Assembly (NCBI RefSeq): GCF_000787575.1
Contig: NW_012236527.1
Span: 806,001 to 870,000, forward strand
DNA: 64,000 nucleotides
Direction of reading: 5' to 3'
DNA from: Acytostelium subglobosum LB1
Lineage: Eukaryota > Evosea > Eumycetozoa > Acytosteliales > Acytosteliaceae
Of this stretch, positions 23,367 through 34,109 are shown one piece after another. The position numbers and the translations under genes were made by a program. Within the stretch, counting starts at the first letter, position 1. Each line of letters starts with the position of its first letter. The notes below the pieces were generated by a model. It saw only the letters and a list, made by a program, of their open reading frames with translations, was not told where the DNA came from and did no database searches.

Positions 23367-25155
23367 ATTCTTATTCTTTGTTTAATCTATTTATATATGT
23401 TGATGTTGTTGGAATGCGTAAATAAATAAATCTTTTGGACAGTCTATTAGTAAACTTGGCTAATTGGATTGATTGTTGGGCGGTCAGTGCAGTGAGGTAT
23501 GGATTGATTGAAGGATGGATGGATAGGTGGGGATGAATGGGATGAATATTCTAATGTTATATAGATATCATTCAATCATCAATCCAGTTGCGTAATTGCG
23601 ATGGTTGTGGACAGGTGGATGCGGAAGTGGTAATTGATTGAAAGTTGGAGTGTGGTTGGAGTGTGAATGAAGGTTTGATCAATGAATAGCCATTGCCATT
23701 TGGCAGAAAGATTGATTGGTGTGGTGTGTTGTGGTAAGAATGAATGATTGAATGAAGGGGATGGAAATGATGGATGTGGCTAATGGGGTTTGTGTGATTG
23801 AAGGGTCATTCGTGTGTCTGTGTTTCGGGTGGGTTGGTGTGATTGTGGTTCTTGAATGGGGAGGATTGTATCGAGTTGATCGCCTGATCGAATGTGTGCG
23901 CACTCAATATCATTTTGGGGTGTTACTGATGGTATAAGGTACTAATGGAATATTGTTTATCTCTGTTGTTGTTGTTTGTGTCCAATACAATTTGGAGGTT
24001 GTCGACAGCATGTTGGATGATGAAAGTGAAAAGTCTCCCAATCATAGAACAACTCTAACTGCTGTGGAAGTTGGTTGGTCGGTCTATGTACATTACAATA
24101 TATATATTGACCTTCTGTCTATTATTACTTCTCTTCTTGCCTCCATCAAGTATCGTACGATTCAGTTGGAGTGGAACGAGTGATATAATGAATGAACAAA
24201 GGTCATATCCATTGCAATAGTAGAATGATTGATTGAATGTGTCAAACTTACATTGTTGTTGTTGGAATGATTGAATGATTGAATGATTGATTGAATAATC
24301 AATATTAAGTAAAAGTAGGTAGAAGTACAATTTATATTGGCTTTGAGAGTAATTAGTATTATTGATTATTATTACTTAATGGTATAATTACAAACAACAA
24401 TAACAACAACGGTTTGGACGGACGAATCTAATCAATCATACCAAACCAAAGTCATCTATCACCCATCATTTCACTCATCATCACCTGACAATGGGCGTAT
24501 TACTTTCGAAACTCTGGGAAAGGAAAGGTTGTTGTTTCATTCAATCTTGCATCACAGTCCATCCATCATCACCTTCCAAGATCGAATCTAGATCAGATGC
24601 AAAGCGCCTCCCACCAATCACACAACCCCATTCTAAAATTGGGTTTGATCAAACACACGCGAATCAATTTTTTTGATCATTGCAGCGTCTTGGTCTGTTT
24701 GGCGGTCCATCAATAGGTATCACAACATCCCAAAATGACTAGTCAATAGTCAAGATAGGACCCATTCATTTCATTGTTGTTGTTGTTGATGATGATATAA
24801 TATTGATTGTATTTCCATTGGACAACATGATTGGGTGTGGGCACATTGTAGATGATTGTTTGGTATGTCTTAAGCCAATTTATTATGTTTGTTGTTTGTG
24901 GACCTGGACCTGTACACGGTCCTGGAATGGTTGAACGACGATGCAATTAAGCTTTCGATGTCGATACTAATTTGGTTGTTGGTTGGTTGTATGATTGATA
25001 AATAATTGAATAGTTAAAAAAACTAACTATATCCCCATGGTGAATAATAATAATAATAATATTATGTTGTTGATGCCCCTATATATATCCCCTAATATGA
25101 ATATAAAAATGAATGAATGAATGATGATGTTGATGATGATGATTGCCAGTATTAC
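23367..25155. other. Long intergenic region without an assigned gene
   Basis: About 1.8 kb between the ArfGAP 5' end and the phosphate-transporter 3' end. GATTGAATG, TTGTTG and AAT simple repeats dominate. A minus-strand GTAAGT donor at 24245-24250 may belong to an untranslated exon. A plus-strand ATG at 24491 opens MGVLLSKLW, which resembles the first residues of Arf-like GTPases, but no GTPase sequence follows. No gene can be supported. Confidence 0.5.
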
Positions 25156-27049
25156 TTAGACCTCCACCTTGGTTGGATGCTCACCTGTGAGCTTGACTTG
25201 GGAACTGTCCAAATCGTCAGACTCGCCTGGTGTCACTTCATCACCGTTTGACACGTCGTCCATGTCAAAGTCGTCCTCGACAGGTGGACGGTTCATCGTC
25301 TCTTTGGTGAAGAAGAATGTCAGGATGAGGCCAGCAAACGAGATACCACCGCACACGTAGAGGGTGTGCGCCAGACCGTTCGAGTGGAAGAATGGTCCGA
25401 TAGCATAGCCACCGAGCACGGCGCCAAGCTTGCCACAGGCAGCAGAGATACCGTGGCAGGTGGCACGCACACGTGTTGGGAATGACTCACTCGGCAGCAC
25501 GTAGGTCGTGGTGTTTGGTCCGGCATTGGAGAAGAAGAACGTCAGGCCGTACAGGATAATGAATAGGGCCTTGATCTTGACGAGTGAGTCTAGTGCGGCG
25601 CCAATGATGACGTAGGTGATGCCGAGCAGGGCAAAGCCAGCCAACTGGAGGTTGCGACGGCCCACACGGTCGATCAGGGCCACACCGACAAAGTAACCTG
25701 GCAGACCAAGCAGAGCCAGGTAGAGGGCGACCAGCACAGTGTTGTTGAGCTTCTCGAAGCTGGTGCTGGCGTGGTCCAGGTTGAGAACTTGCAGGATGGT
25801 CGATGAGAACAGGCCGTTGGCGTAGAATACAATGTCGAAAATGAACCAGTTGCCGGCTGTGCCCACAAGGGTGCGCCAGTGATTCTTGATAATGTACTTG
25901 GCAACCTCGCGCTTGCCCAGGGTGTCCTTGCGCTTGGTGAACGCCTTGGTCTCCTTCATGCGGATACGGAAGTAGATCATGATGAGGCCGGGCAGACCAC
26001 CAATAGCCAGAGCAACACGCCACACAATGTCAAGGTGTGGCTCGCCACAGATCTTGAGCAGGACGAGTACAACGATTGGCGACATGATAATGCCGACACC
26101 TTGCATCGAAAAGACAGAGGCCACCTGGGTGCCACGCTTCTGGTCGGTGCTGGACGACTCGGACGAGATGGTGGCCGACAGCGGGTACTCTCCGCCGACG
26201 CCAATACCGAGGATCGTACGCCACAGCGCCAGCATGGCAAAGATGTTGAACTTGGAGCCCTGAATGTTGAAGGAGAGCGTAGAGCCAAAGGCACCAATTG
26301 TAATCAATGTCAGAGTGATGATGAATCCAATTCGTCGACCAATTCTATCTGCCATGAATCCAAAGATTAGTTGTCCGGCCACGGCACCCCATAGCGCTGC
26401 GGTGGAAACAACTGAAGCCGTATCCTTTGTCTCTGGGTATAATATCTGTAGAATGACAATGACGTTATTAATCACAAATAGATCGTATGCATCGCACAAG
26501 AAGCCTTATGTTGCCAGGCAGAGAATGAGAGATTGAGAGAGAATGAGAGAGAATGAGACGGAGAATGAGAGGGGAGAATGATCCAGAATGAGATTGAGAG
26601 AAGGAGAAGAAGAAGAGAAGTTAGAGAAGAGAGAGAGAAAGAAAGAGAAGAAAATAGAGAAGAGGGGAGAGAAAGAAGAGAGGAGGAGAGAGGAGGAGAT
26701 TTAGAGAGAGGGGTCCAGGACGTGGCGGGGACTCCGACACACGCACGGAGGGACACTTACCTGTACCGGCGACGATCACCTTCTTGGTGGCGGCAAACAG
26801 GGACTCCTGTTGCTGTTGTGGTTGTTGGCCCGGTTGTCCGGGTTGTGAGGGGTCAGTGTCATGCATTGTCAAGAGATTGCTGGCAGGTGTTAAGCGATGA
26901 TATGGTATCTTGTTGTTGTTGTTGTTGGCAGTGGGGATGTTGATGATGGGGCTGCTGCTTCCGCTGCTGCTGCGATTATCACTTTGATTGTTATAATGCA
27001 GAGAGCCTGCGCCATTTGAACTGTTGTTGTTGTTCAGCAGGATGGACAT
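25156..27049 (-). CDS. PHO84-type phosphate:H+ symporter (major facilitator superfamily), 2 exons
   Basis: Imports inorganic phosphate across the plasma membrane with protons, by family. Exon 1 (27049-26761) encodes about 80 residues of N/S/Q-rich cytosolic tail and KKVIVAGTG. Exon 2 (26504-25156) continues FLCDAYDLFVIN, matching the PHO84 first helix (AGxGFLTDSYDLF). Total 545 residues, twelve expected membrane segments. Seen motifs are ADRIGRRIGF (loop 2-3), GIGVGGEYPLSATISSE (the PHO84 helix-4 signature), DRVGRRNLQLAG (loop 8-9) and LPSESFPTRVRATCHGISAA. The tail is acidic (EDDFDMDD). The intron, 256 bases, is unusually long and almost purely pyrimidine on the coding strand. Confidence 0.93.
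26505..26760. repeat. Polypurine/polypyrimidine tract filling an intron
   Basis: On the plus strand most of positions 26520-26715 is A and G (AGAGAGAATGAG, GAAGAAGAAG, GGAGAGAGGAGG). It forms the single intron of the phosphate-transporter gene (donor GTAAGT at 26760-26755, acceptor ATAAG ending at 26505). The gene's other features are normal. Confidence 0.85.
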
Positions 27050-27906
27050 GGTGGGCCGATGCTGATGAGGTTGGGTGGGGGAGGAGGAGGATGGAAGTGC
27101 GTGGATACGAGTGTCGTGTCGTTGAGTCGGTGTGTCGATGCGATATGATGATAATAATAATAATAATATAAAAAATATTATATTATATTATAATATAGGA
27201 TATTGAGAGATGGGAGCGGTGCCGAGGATGGCGAGGCCAGGGGTTGGAAGTTGGAGGTGATAGGGTGGATTGGAAGGGATTGTCTCGGTCGGGTGAGAGG
27301 TTGTGTGTGGGCAAGACGCGGATGTCTGTCCTGGTATCAATGCAATGCAATGGATGGACCAACAAACGAATGAATGTATGAATTCACGGTCGGTCGAACG
27401 AATTGCGAATCGGGAAGGACTGGATTTGTTGGTTTGTGTGAGGTGGGGTACGAAAGTCTATCTGTGTGACTTTGTTTGTTTGTTGACTTTGTGTGTCTTT
27501 GAGTGTGTGCCGTTGGGTCCTCCTGATGGATGATGATAGGGTCCGACCAAGTTTGTCAAGTGTTTGGTGTCGTGTTGGTGACGCTGTTGCTGTTCTATCT
27601 ATGAATCTATCACTTTCGGGACTAAAATGGAAAGGATCCAGTCACCAGATGAACGATGACGAATGGATGATTGACTGTGAAGTGTTGAGAGTGAACAAAC
27701 AAAATATAGTTATGTTGTTGATGTTCTAGTTGTATAGCTGTCGTAGTTGTAGTTGTTGTTTTTGATGTAGTACTAGTTCATTCCACACAACAAACACACT
27801 TATAAGTTGATCAGTAACGAAATCAACACCAAAACAAACAACAACAAATAATATTAATGATCTTAAGGTTGGGTGAGATAGATACTGCAACAGCCTGGTA
27901 CTGGCT
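27050..27906. other. Intergenic region
   Basis: Upstream of the phosphate transporter. It contains an AAT/ATA-rich stretch (27140-27195), then moderately GC-containing DNA with GTTTGTTTG and TTGTTG repeats. I find no supportable gene on either strand. Plus-strand frames starting near 27857 have poor composition. Confidence 0.5.
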
Positions 27907-28647
27907 CTACATAGGTATAGGTGGTGAGTTGAACACAACATTCGCTTCATACTTCTATCATAAACACACACACATAAGTCTGAGGCTCGTTCGGGGTTGG
28001 GGGTACAGCAAGTATCGTTGTGTGGTCAAATCGGGAAACACACCACAAGCCACACACTCAAACACCACACAAAGAGATACTATGACTTTTCGACACCGGT
28101 TGATCAAAATGCCGACCGAGTGTTGTTGATGATAGGGTACAAGGAGGAATCTATCCTCCAAATAACTTTCAAACATGTGCAAACATAGAAGAAAGATAAA
28201 GGTGGGAGACCAGTGTAGTCTCACATGATAATAGTGCTGTGAACTTACGATGAAAGGAAGGGGTTCACCAACCTCCGAGCCATCTGATAGTGGGTAGTTT
28301 GCTTTGGTTTGCGACTGTGCTTGGTCTTTGTGCAAAGAAGATTCTGAAGAGTCGATATCTTTGGTTGATTCGTCATACGACTCTTGGTCCTTCTTCTCTT
28401 TATGATATAAAGATGTTGTTTCTATGTATGTTGATAGTAGAGTTAGAATCAAACAACATTATACATAGATATAATACATACCTTTAGGACTACCTTCATC
28501 CTCGCCATCAGTTGTAGCTCTAACAGCACTATGAGAGGTATTTGGTAAAACTACAGGGAGGTCATCCGAGACAATGTCAGCACCACCATTCTTGTCATTG
28601 CCAGGTGGTGAACTCCACGCACCATCCGTATCAATGTTGTTGTCCAT
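27907..28647 (-). CDS. Small disordered acidic protein, 3 exons (last exon uncertain)
   Basis: Exon 1 (28647-28482) starts MDNNIDTDGAWSSPPGNDKN. Exon 2 (28421-28249) reads ETTSLYHKEKKDQESYDEST, then an S/Q/K-rich stretch to EVGEPLPFI. A GTAAGT donor follows. The best terminal exon I can find is 27954-27907, KYEANVVFNSPPIPM, after a 294-base intron. Joined length is 128 residues, charged and disordered, with no domain recognised. If the second donor is not used, the frame runs on to 27958 with poor composition. Exons 1 and 2 are well supported by splice signals and codon use; the end is a guess. Confidence 0.5.
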
Positions 28648-29681
28648 TTCAATCAATCAATCAATCAATCAACCAAATCAATCAAACAATCCCTTTTTTT
28701 GGTCCTCTGTCCAATCAATCTGTCTCTCTGTTTTTGATGATGTCTTTCTGTTTGTGTCTTTCTGTTTGTTATTGGTATTGAAGTCAATCAAGGTATGGAT
28801 TAGGAGTAAAGGATGGATGATATGATGTTGTTTGGTGCTTAGTAGTTTATCTGAATGTGTGACGATCGTCGTCATTGACACATAACAACAACACATAACA
28901 TAAACACATAAGTCAGATAGTGATACACACACATTAATTTAAATAATCCTCCTCTTCAATATATAAATCGCCATCATCATAATCTTAAGATCTTAGATGT
29001 AGTTGTTCACCACTATTACTCGCTCTTCATTCATTCATTTCCCTCACTCACATGTGTGTCAATCGTTGGATGACATTTGAAGTCTCACTCTATCTAATGT
29101 GGTGTGAATCTTTGACACTCCACCAACCCCACACTGTAGTAGTGGTAGTGTTGACATCCAGTCTCCCATCAATACAAATTGACAACCCATTCATTATTAT
29201 TCCTATATATGTTTGTGTATGTATGTTAATTATTTACATTAGTTATCATTTTAATGGTGATGATTGTAGTATAAGGTAGGGAGGTATGGATGCTATTAAT
29301 AAATCAACAACAACTTCCATTCCTACTACGATCGGATCATTGATGGATCGTACGATAAATAATATTGGATTGATAATTTGGATTGATCAAATACAATTTG
29401 TTGTAATATTTATCCGTGATTGATTGATTTGTTCATTGATTTATTAATGGTAATTGATCAATTTAATTGATGATGATTGATGGTTGATGGTTGATGATGA
29501 TGATGATGACATGTACAACCCAGACCAGACGATACCTACGCACCTGAATTGATTGTGTACCATCCATCGATTACCTCATCTCTCTTCCTCTCCTTCAAAC
29601 TCATCAATCTTAATCTTCATCATCTCCAACAACAACTTCCAATTTCTAAGACCTCGATACCAATCAACCAATCAACCAACA
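28648..29681. other. Intergenic region
   Basis: AT-rich DNA with AATCAATC, ATGATG and CATTCATT repeats, between the disordered-protein start (-) and the small secreted protein (+). No coding signal seen. Confidence 0.55.
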
Positions 29682-30009
29682 ATGAACATTAAATTATTTG
29701 TAATATTATTCTGTATTGTATTATTATTCAACGTAGCCGTAAGTATATCATCCATCCATCATTGGCATTACCAAAGATATACCTTTCTAACTTATGATTG
29801 TTTAATTAAAATAATAGTTGTGCACATTTGAGCGAGCACCAAGCACTGGACACGACCTTCCACCATCAACCGCACCCACAAGGAAATGTCAGCCTAAGCA
29901 TCCATCTGGTCCACTCTCACTCCTGTCTATTGATGCTTGTGTAGAGGCAGAGGCCAAGATCGGTAACATTGAGGCCAAAACAGCCACTGAAGCACATATA
30001 GCAGCCTAG
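29682..30009 (+). CDS. Small secreted protein, 82 residues, 2 exons
   Basis: Exon 1 (29682-29738) is a signal peptide, MNIKLFVILFCIVLLFNVA. Exon 2 (29818-30009) encodes LCTFERAPSTGHDLPPSTAP, then RKCQPKHPSG, DACVEAEAKIGNIEAKTATE and ends HIAA. The intron is GTAAGT...AATAATAG, phase 0. The mature chain of about 63 residues has three Cys (LCTF, RKCQ, DACV), a Pro/Thr-rich front and an Ala/Glu helix. The family is not recognised. The signal peptide ending exactly at an intron resembles the GH9 gene at 10129-11724, where exon 1 is also the signal peptide. Confidence 0.65.
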
Positions 30010-30207
30010 GCTATATTCGAAGCTTTTATCCATCCATCCACAGCCACACATAATGCATCGTGCATTCATTCATTCATTCATTCATTATTGTCAACAACAA
30101 CAACATCCATCCATCCATCAATCAATCATGCCCATAACATAATAAATGGTTGAAGTCAATCAATGTTGTTTGACATGTTGTAATAACATCAAAAGACGCC
30201 AGATAGT

Positions 30208-31262
30208 TTATTGTTGTTTCTTTGTTGACCTTGATCGCTTGGACGCTGATCCAGTGATGTAGGCCTGCAAGTAGAATGATCCAAAGAGCACCAACATGGA
30301 CACCATGTATATAATCATTCCCCAGAACATCCAACGTGGGAATGGACAATCATTGGACAGTGCATAGATCGATGAGCCCAAGTTGATGACAAACTGTACC
30401 AATTGCAATTGAGTAAGATAACGCTTCCACCATACCTCAATCTTGAGTGATGACAACAAGTAGTAGGTGTACATAATAGTATGAACGAATGAGTTCATCA
30501 TCGATGAGAGATAAGCGTCGCCACCTGGTGTCCAGTTCATTCCAATCCACCAAAGAATGAAGATTGATGAGTGATGGTATACATGGAGGAACTTGATAGA
30601 TTGATTGATTGAGTGAGTGAGTTTGGATGTTTGATGATGGATGATGTCGCGTCAACTTCAAAGATACTTACAGACACTTGATCAAACTTCTTCCTCAAGA
30701 TCATGAACACAGTGTCCATCAACTCGATGGACTTGGAGAAGAAGAACAACCATAATACCTTGGCCATCTATTGGTGGTGATCGTTGGTTAGCAAGCATGC
30801 CCGACTGAATGAATGAATGAACATTAACTTACACCAATACCCTTGTCACTATAGTCGACTGCATTACACATCAGAGTGTAACCATTGTTGTAGGCCTGAT
30901 AGGCAGACTCGAGTGTGATATAAAGACTGATTAGCAACAGGATGAAGTTGTGTGCGAGCAGTGGGTATCTCAACTCGAATGGCTTTCTTGTGGCCATCAC
31001 CTTCTTTCCAATAAAGATGAACACCAAGTATGCTGCAATCAAATAGAGCATCTCATTTGGTCTATTGAGCAATGGCCAGTTCATTACTCTGACATCTAAG
31101 ATTGATTAAGTGATTGATTGATTGATTGAGGTGTCAGTGAGTGAGTGTGTCAGAGTGAGTGTCAAGACATGTCATGTGATGTCAAGATTACTAACCTCTC
31201 AATGTCAGATAGTATTCATAATCTGTTTGAAGCTTTGTTATTTGTGTTTGAAGGTAATCCAT
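30208..31262 (-). CDS. ELO-family fatty-acid elongase (3-ketoacyl-CoA synthase), 4 exons
   Basis: Condenses malonyl-CoA with long-chain acyl-CoA at the ER membrane, by family. Exons are 31262-31196, 31095-30833, 30767-30672 and 30591-30208, in frame, 269 residues. The start is MDYLQTQITKLQTDYEYYLT. Family motifs appear in order: KSIELMDTVFMILRKK, then across the third junction VS|FLHVYHHSSIF (the HxxHH box), MNSFVHTIMYTYYLL, and several hydrophobic membrane segments. The C-terminus is basic (SKRSRSTKKQQ), a plausible ER-retention signal. The His box is complete only after splicing. Confidence 0.95.
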
Positions 31263-31572
31263 TATTATCTGTATCCTGTATCTATTTGTATTCAATGACA
31301 CTTTGATGATGAAGTGTCTTAAGATAAAGAATGAGCGAAAGAAGAGTAGAGGACTGACTCGTCAGGTGCCCAACCATCGTCTAGACCAGGTCAAGCACCA
31401 ACTAAAACCTCAAAAAGCACTAATCAATCGAAACTGACGATTCTAAATCCAAATTTAGATAGTGATCAAAAAGTGCTCATTCTCCCCAGGGTCGTCAAAA
31501 CGACCTTCTTCATCCCAGGCACTTTAAACAAATATCCATATTCGATCAAACAGAGTTATATTAATACTACAC
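31263..31572. other. Short divergent promoter region
   Basis: Between the elongase (-) and the ankyrin-type gene (+). It is less AT-rich than other spacers. It includes two near-copies AAAAAGCACT and AAAAAGTGCT (about 31413 and 31469). Nothing coding was seen. Confidence 0.5.
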
Positions 31573-32868
31573 ATGAATGACCAATCATCATCACATGCTA
31601 CAACGCAGTCAAGTGATGTCCAACAACAACAACAACAAGACACAACCAACACGATCAAATACAAACTGTTCTCATTGATCTTGGGAAACAAGGTCATCAG
31701 AAACAATGTTACATATCATATCAAGTGTATACATGTACGTTGGATGACTATGCTCATTCACCAATTCAAATGGAGTCAATTACAAACTGATGTGATCGCA
31801 TTGATCATGCATGGATACTTGGATCCTCTGCGAGCATTACTCGAACGTCCTGACAAACAGGAGCAATATCTCCGTGTCATTGAGAATGACAGCACGATGA
31901 AGAGAAAGAAGCGTGATTATCCAGCTGGGATCATACACGCAATCAGACGTAATCGCTTCAATGTGATCAAGTATCTCTACCAACTCCCGGCCAGCGCCAG
32001 ACTGTTCAAGGGTCGCGAGATTGATGTGGCGGTCTGCCATGGACACATTGAGATCGTGCGCCTACTCTACGAGCACCGGAAGCAAGCTGGCCTCAAGTAC
32101 GACCTCGAGGCAGTCATGACCGTGGCCATCAAAGAGGGTCGTCTAGAGAAAATGAAGATGGTCTACACGTGGATGGAGATGAAGCGCGAGAAGAGGGAAC
32201 ACCCCAGCATCTCGACTCGTCTGCGCAAGATTGTCAAGAAGCCTCGCACACAGATACCTCGACACTATCTGGAACTCGCCTGCGCATCTGGTCGCCTGGA
32301 AGTCGTGCAATGGGTGCATGAGAGCAAGATACCTGGCGTGTGCACGACTAACGCCTTTGACTACGCCGCGCTGGGCCATCTCGACATTGTCAAGTATCTC
32401 CACGAGCACAGGACTGAGGGCGGCACGTGCAATGCCTGGGTCAACGCAGCGATCAGCGGCAACCTGGAACTGATCCAATTCCTGCACAAATATCGCACAG
32501 AGTCATGCACCAAGATGGTGATGGCACAGGCAGCCTATCACGGCCATCTGGACATTGTACAGTGGCTGCATCACAATCGAACAGAGGGCTGTGGGCCTAT
32601 CGCCGTGGATCTGGCGGCGGCCAATGGACATCTGACCGTGGTGAAGTGGCTGATGGAGAATCGCACCGAACGGTGTACTCATTCGGCCGTGGAACATGCG
32701 ATTAGAAATAGACGACTGGACATAGCTCGCTATCTCTTGCAATACGGAGATGTTGTGGCGAAAGTTCAGAGCGATCCAACATTCGACAAGCTCCCAGACT
32801 ATGCCGTCACGGTCAACTCAATCTTGGTGGACATCCAACACAAGTCCAATCTCTTGATTGTGCCTTGA
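31573..32868 (+). CDS. Dictyostelid ankyrin-type repeat protein, 431 residues
   Basis: Single exon. After a Q-rich start (VQQQQQQ), residues 27-60 read IKYKLFSLILGNKVIRNNVT, the opening I associate with the large dictyostelid ankyrin-like family. From about residue 150 there are degenerate ankyrin units of about 33 residues: GREIDVAVCHGHIEIVRLLY, LELACASGRLEVVQWVHE, FDYAALGHLDIVKYLHEH, WVNAAISGNLELIQFLHK, AQAAYHGHLDIVQWLHHN, VDLAAANGHLTVVKWLMEN and VEHAIRNRRLDIARYLLQ. No membrane segment or catalytic domain. Likely a protein-interaction scaffold; partners unknown. Confidence 0.9.
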   Translation: MNDQSSSHATTQSSDVQQQQQQDTTNTIKYKLFSLILGNKVIRNNVTYHIKCIHVRWMTMLIHQFKWSQLQTDVIALIMHGYLDPLRALLERPDKQEQYLRVIENDSTMKRKKRDYPAGIIHAIRRNRFNVIKYLYQLPASARLFKGREIDVAVCHGHIEIVRLLYEHRKQAGLKYDLEAVMTVAIKEGRLEKMKMVYTWMEMKREKREHPSISTRLRKIVKKPRTQIPRHYLELACASGRLEVVQWVHESKIPGVCTTNAFDYAALGHLDIVKYLHEHRTEGGTCNAWVNAAISGNLELIQFLHKYRTESCTKMVMAQAAYHGHLDIVQWLHHNRTEGCGPIAVDLAAANGHLTVVKWLMENRTERCTHSAVEHAIRNRRLDIARYLLQYGDVVAKVQSDPTFDKLPDYAVTVNSILVDIQHKSNLLIVP

Positions 32869-34109
32869 GGCATTTGGAGTGAGGGCGTGGCACTCTGGAG
32901 CCAAGCAAGGTTGTTGGAAAAGACCGGAGAAGTGCCCTCCTACCAGGATAAATAGGATGGACTTGTCCAATATCCCCTCTCTTTAACGAGTCCTTCGATC
33001 ACTACATCCCACTATCTATCCATCCATCTCCATCCATCCATCAATCAATCATTATTGATGAATGATGAATTAATTATTATTATTTGTTGTTAGTGATTGT
33101 GCCTAGGTCGACGAATGAATGACAACCTGAACGAAATTATAAAAGATACCTGATTTAGTTAACTAAATAAGGTTCAGGTAAACAATCTATGCAAATGAGA
33201 GACGACTCGACTTTTGTTTTATAAAATATCTGTTTATGTTTTGTTGTTGTGTACTTTTTTTTCAAACTTTCTAACATCCACATTCACCTGTGTTGGGCAG
33301 TTGTTGATTGATTGATTTGAAACAACTTGAAGATTATTTGAAGTGTTTGGTTCAACAAACAGAATTATTTGAAAATAAATAAAGAATGATGTTTGCAGCA
33401 ATGCTTTGATTAGTTTTTTTGATAGTTTTGTCATAATGGGGGTGACCTTTGGAGTGTGTCCTTTGAATAGTGGCAGGTGGGTGTTAGTGAACTTATCCAA
33501 ACACATTTGACTTGGTGACCTGATTCATTCGTTGTTGGGTGCATTGACATAGCTACATTCATGAGCAAGGCGCCCAATTGGGACATATTGTATCGCTCGC
33601 TCTAACAACTCAATGTTCATTCATGCTCTATTAATGACTGACGATGATGGCTATCACCCTCTACCTCGAGGATGTGTTATGTGTATTGTTGTTGACGATG
33701 ATGACCATGACCTTGGTTGGTCACCACCCCTATGTCCATTCTCAATCACTTCCAATGACTATTATCGTATAGATATATTTATATTTATAACTACTACATT
33801 CTCTCTCTATATCTATCTATTTATTATTATTCCATCTTACTTGTATTGTATACTATTCCAACAACTCTTGTTGTATACACCTATCAAACAATCATTCATT
33901 CAAACTTGATTATATCAGCTATATCTCTCTCTCAGCTGAGTATCATTTAACGACATAATAATTGTTATATACATAGTGTATCTGAGTTGAACACCATTCA
34001 ATCAATCCATTCAATCACAATCCAATCAATTCAATCAATCTTAAAACTCAACATCTTCAAAGAAAGAATCGACAATTTAAATAATCTCTTTGGAATCATT
34101 TATTAAGAA
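32869..34109. other. Intergenic region upstream of the giant A2M gene
   Basis: AT-rich with CATCCATC, ATTATT and poly-T runs. It contains the nested inverted repeat at 33125-33179 (listed separately). A minus-strand open frame at 33234-33506 has weak composition and no recognisable content. The last 150 bases before the ATG at 34110 are an AATCAATC-rich, A-rich leader. Confidence 0.5.
33125..33179. repeat. Nested inverted repeat with a 16-base perfect palindrome
   Basis: ATTTAGTTAACTAAAT at 33153-33168 is perfectly self-complementary. It lies inside arms ACCTGAAC (33125-33132) and GTTCAGGT (33172-33179), which are also exact complements. A second ACCTGA (33148-33153) sits beside the palindrome. 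Confidence 0.85.

Noticed and set aside
23679-24330. Overlapping frames on both strands in the long spacer 23.4-25.1 kb
   Set aside because: They are generated by GATTGAATG-type simple sequence; no consistent exon chain could be built.
24491-24676. Plus-strand frame starting MGVLLSKLW, like the first residues of Arf-like GTPases
   Set aside because: Only nine residues match and no P-loop or other GTPase motif follows in any frame within 650 bases; no donor was convincing.
27857-28129. Plus-strand 90-codon frame (MILRLGEIDTATAWYW...)
   Set aside because: It overlaps the antisense of the probable last exon of a minus-strand gene, has erratic composition and no recognisable content.
33234-33506. 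Minus-strand 90-codon frame in the spacer before the A2M gene
   Set aside because: No splice context, weak composition and no recognisable content.
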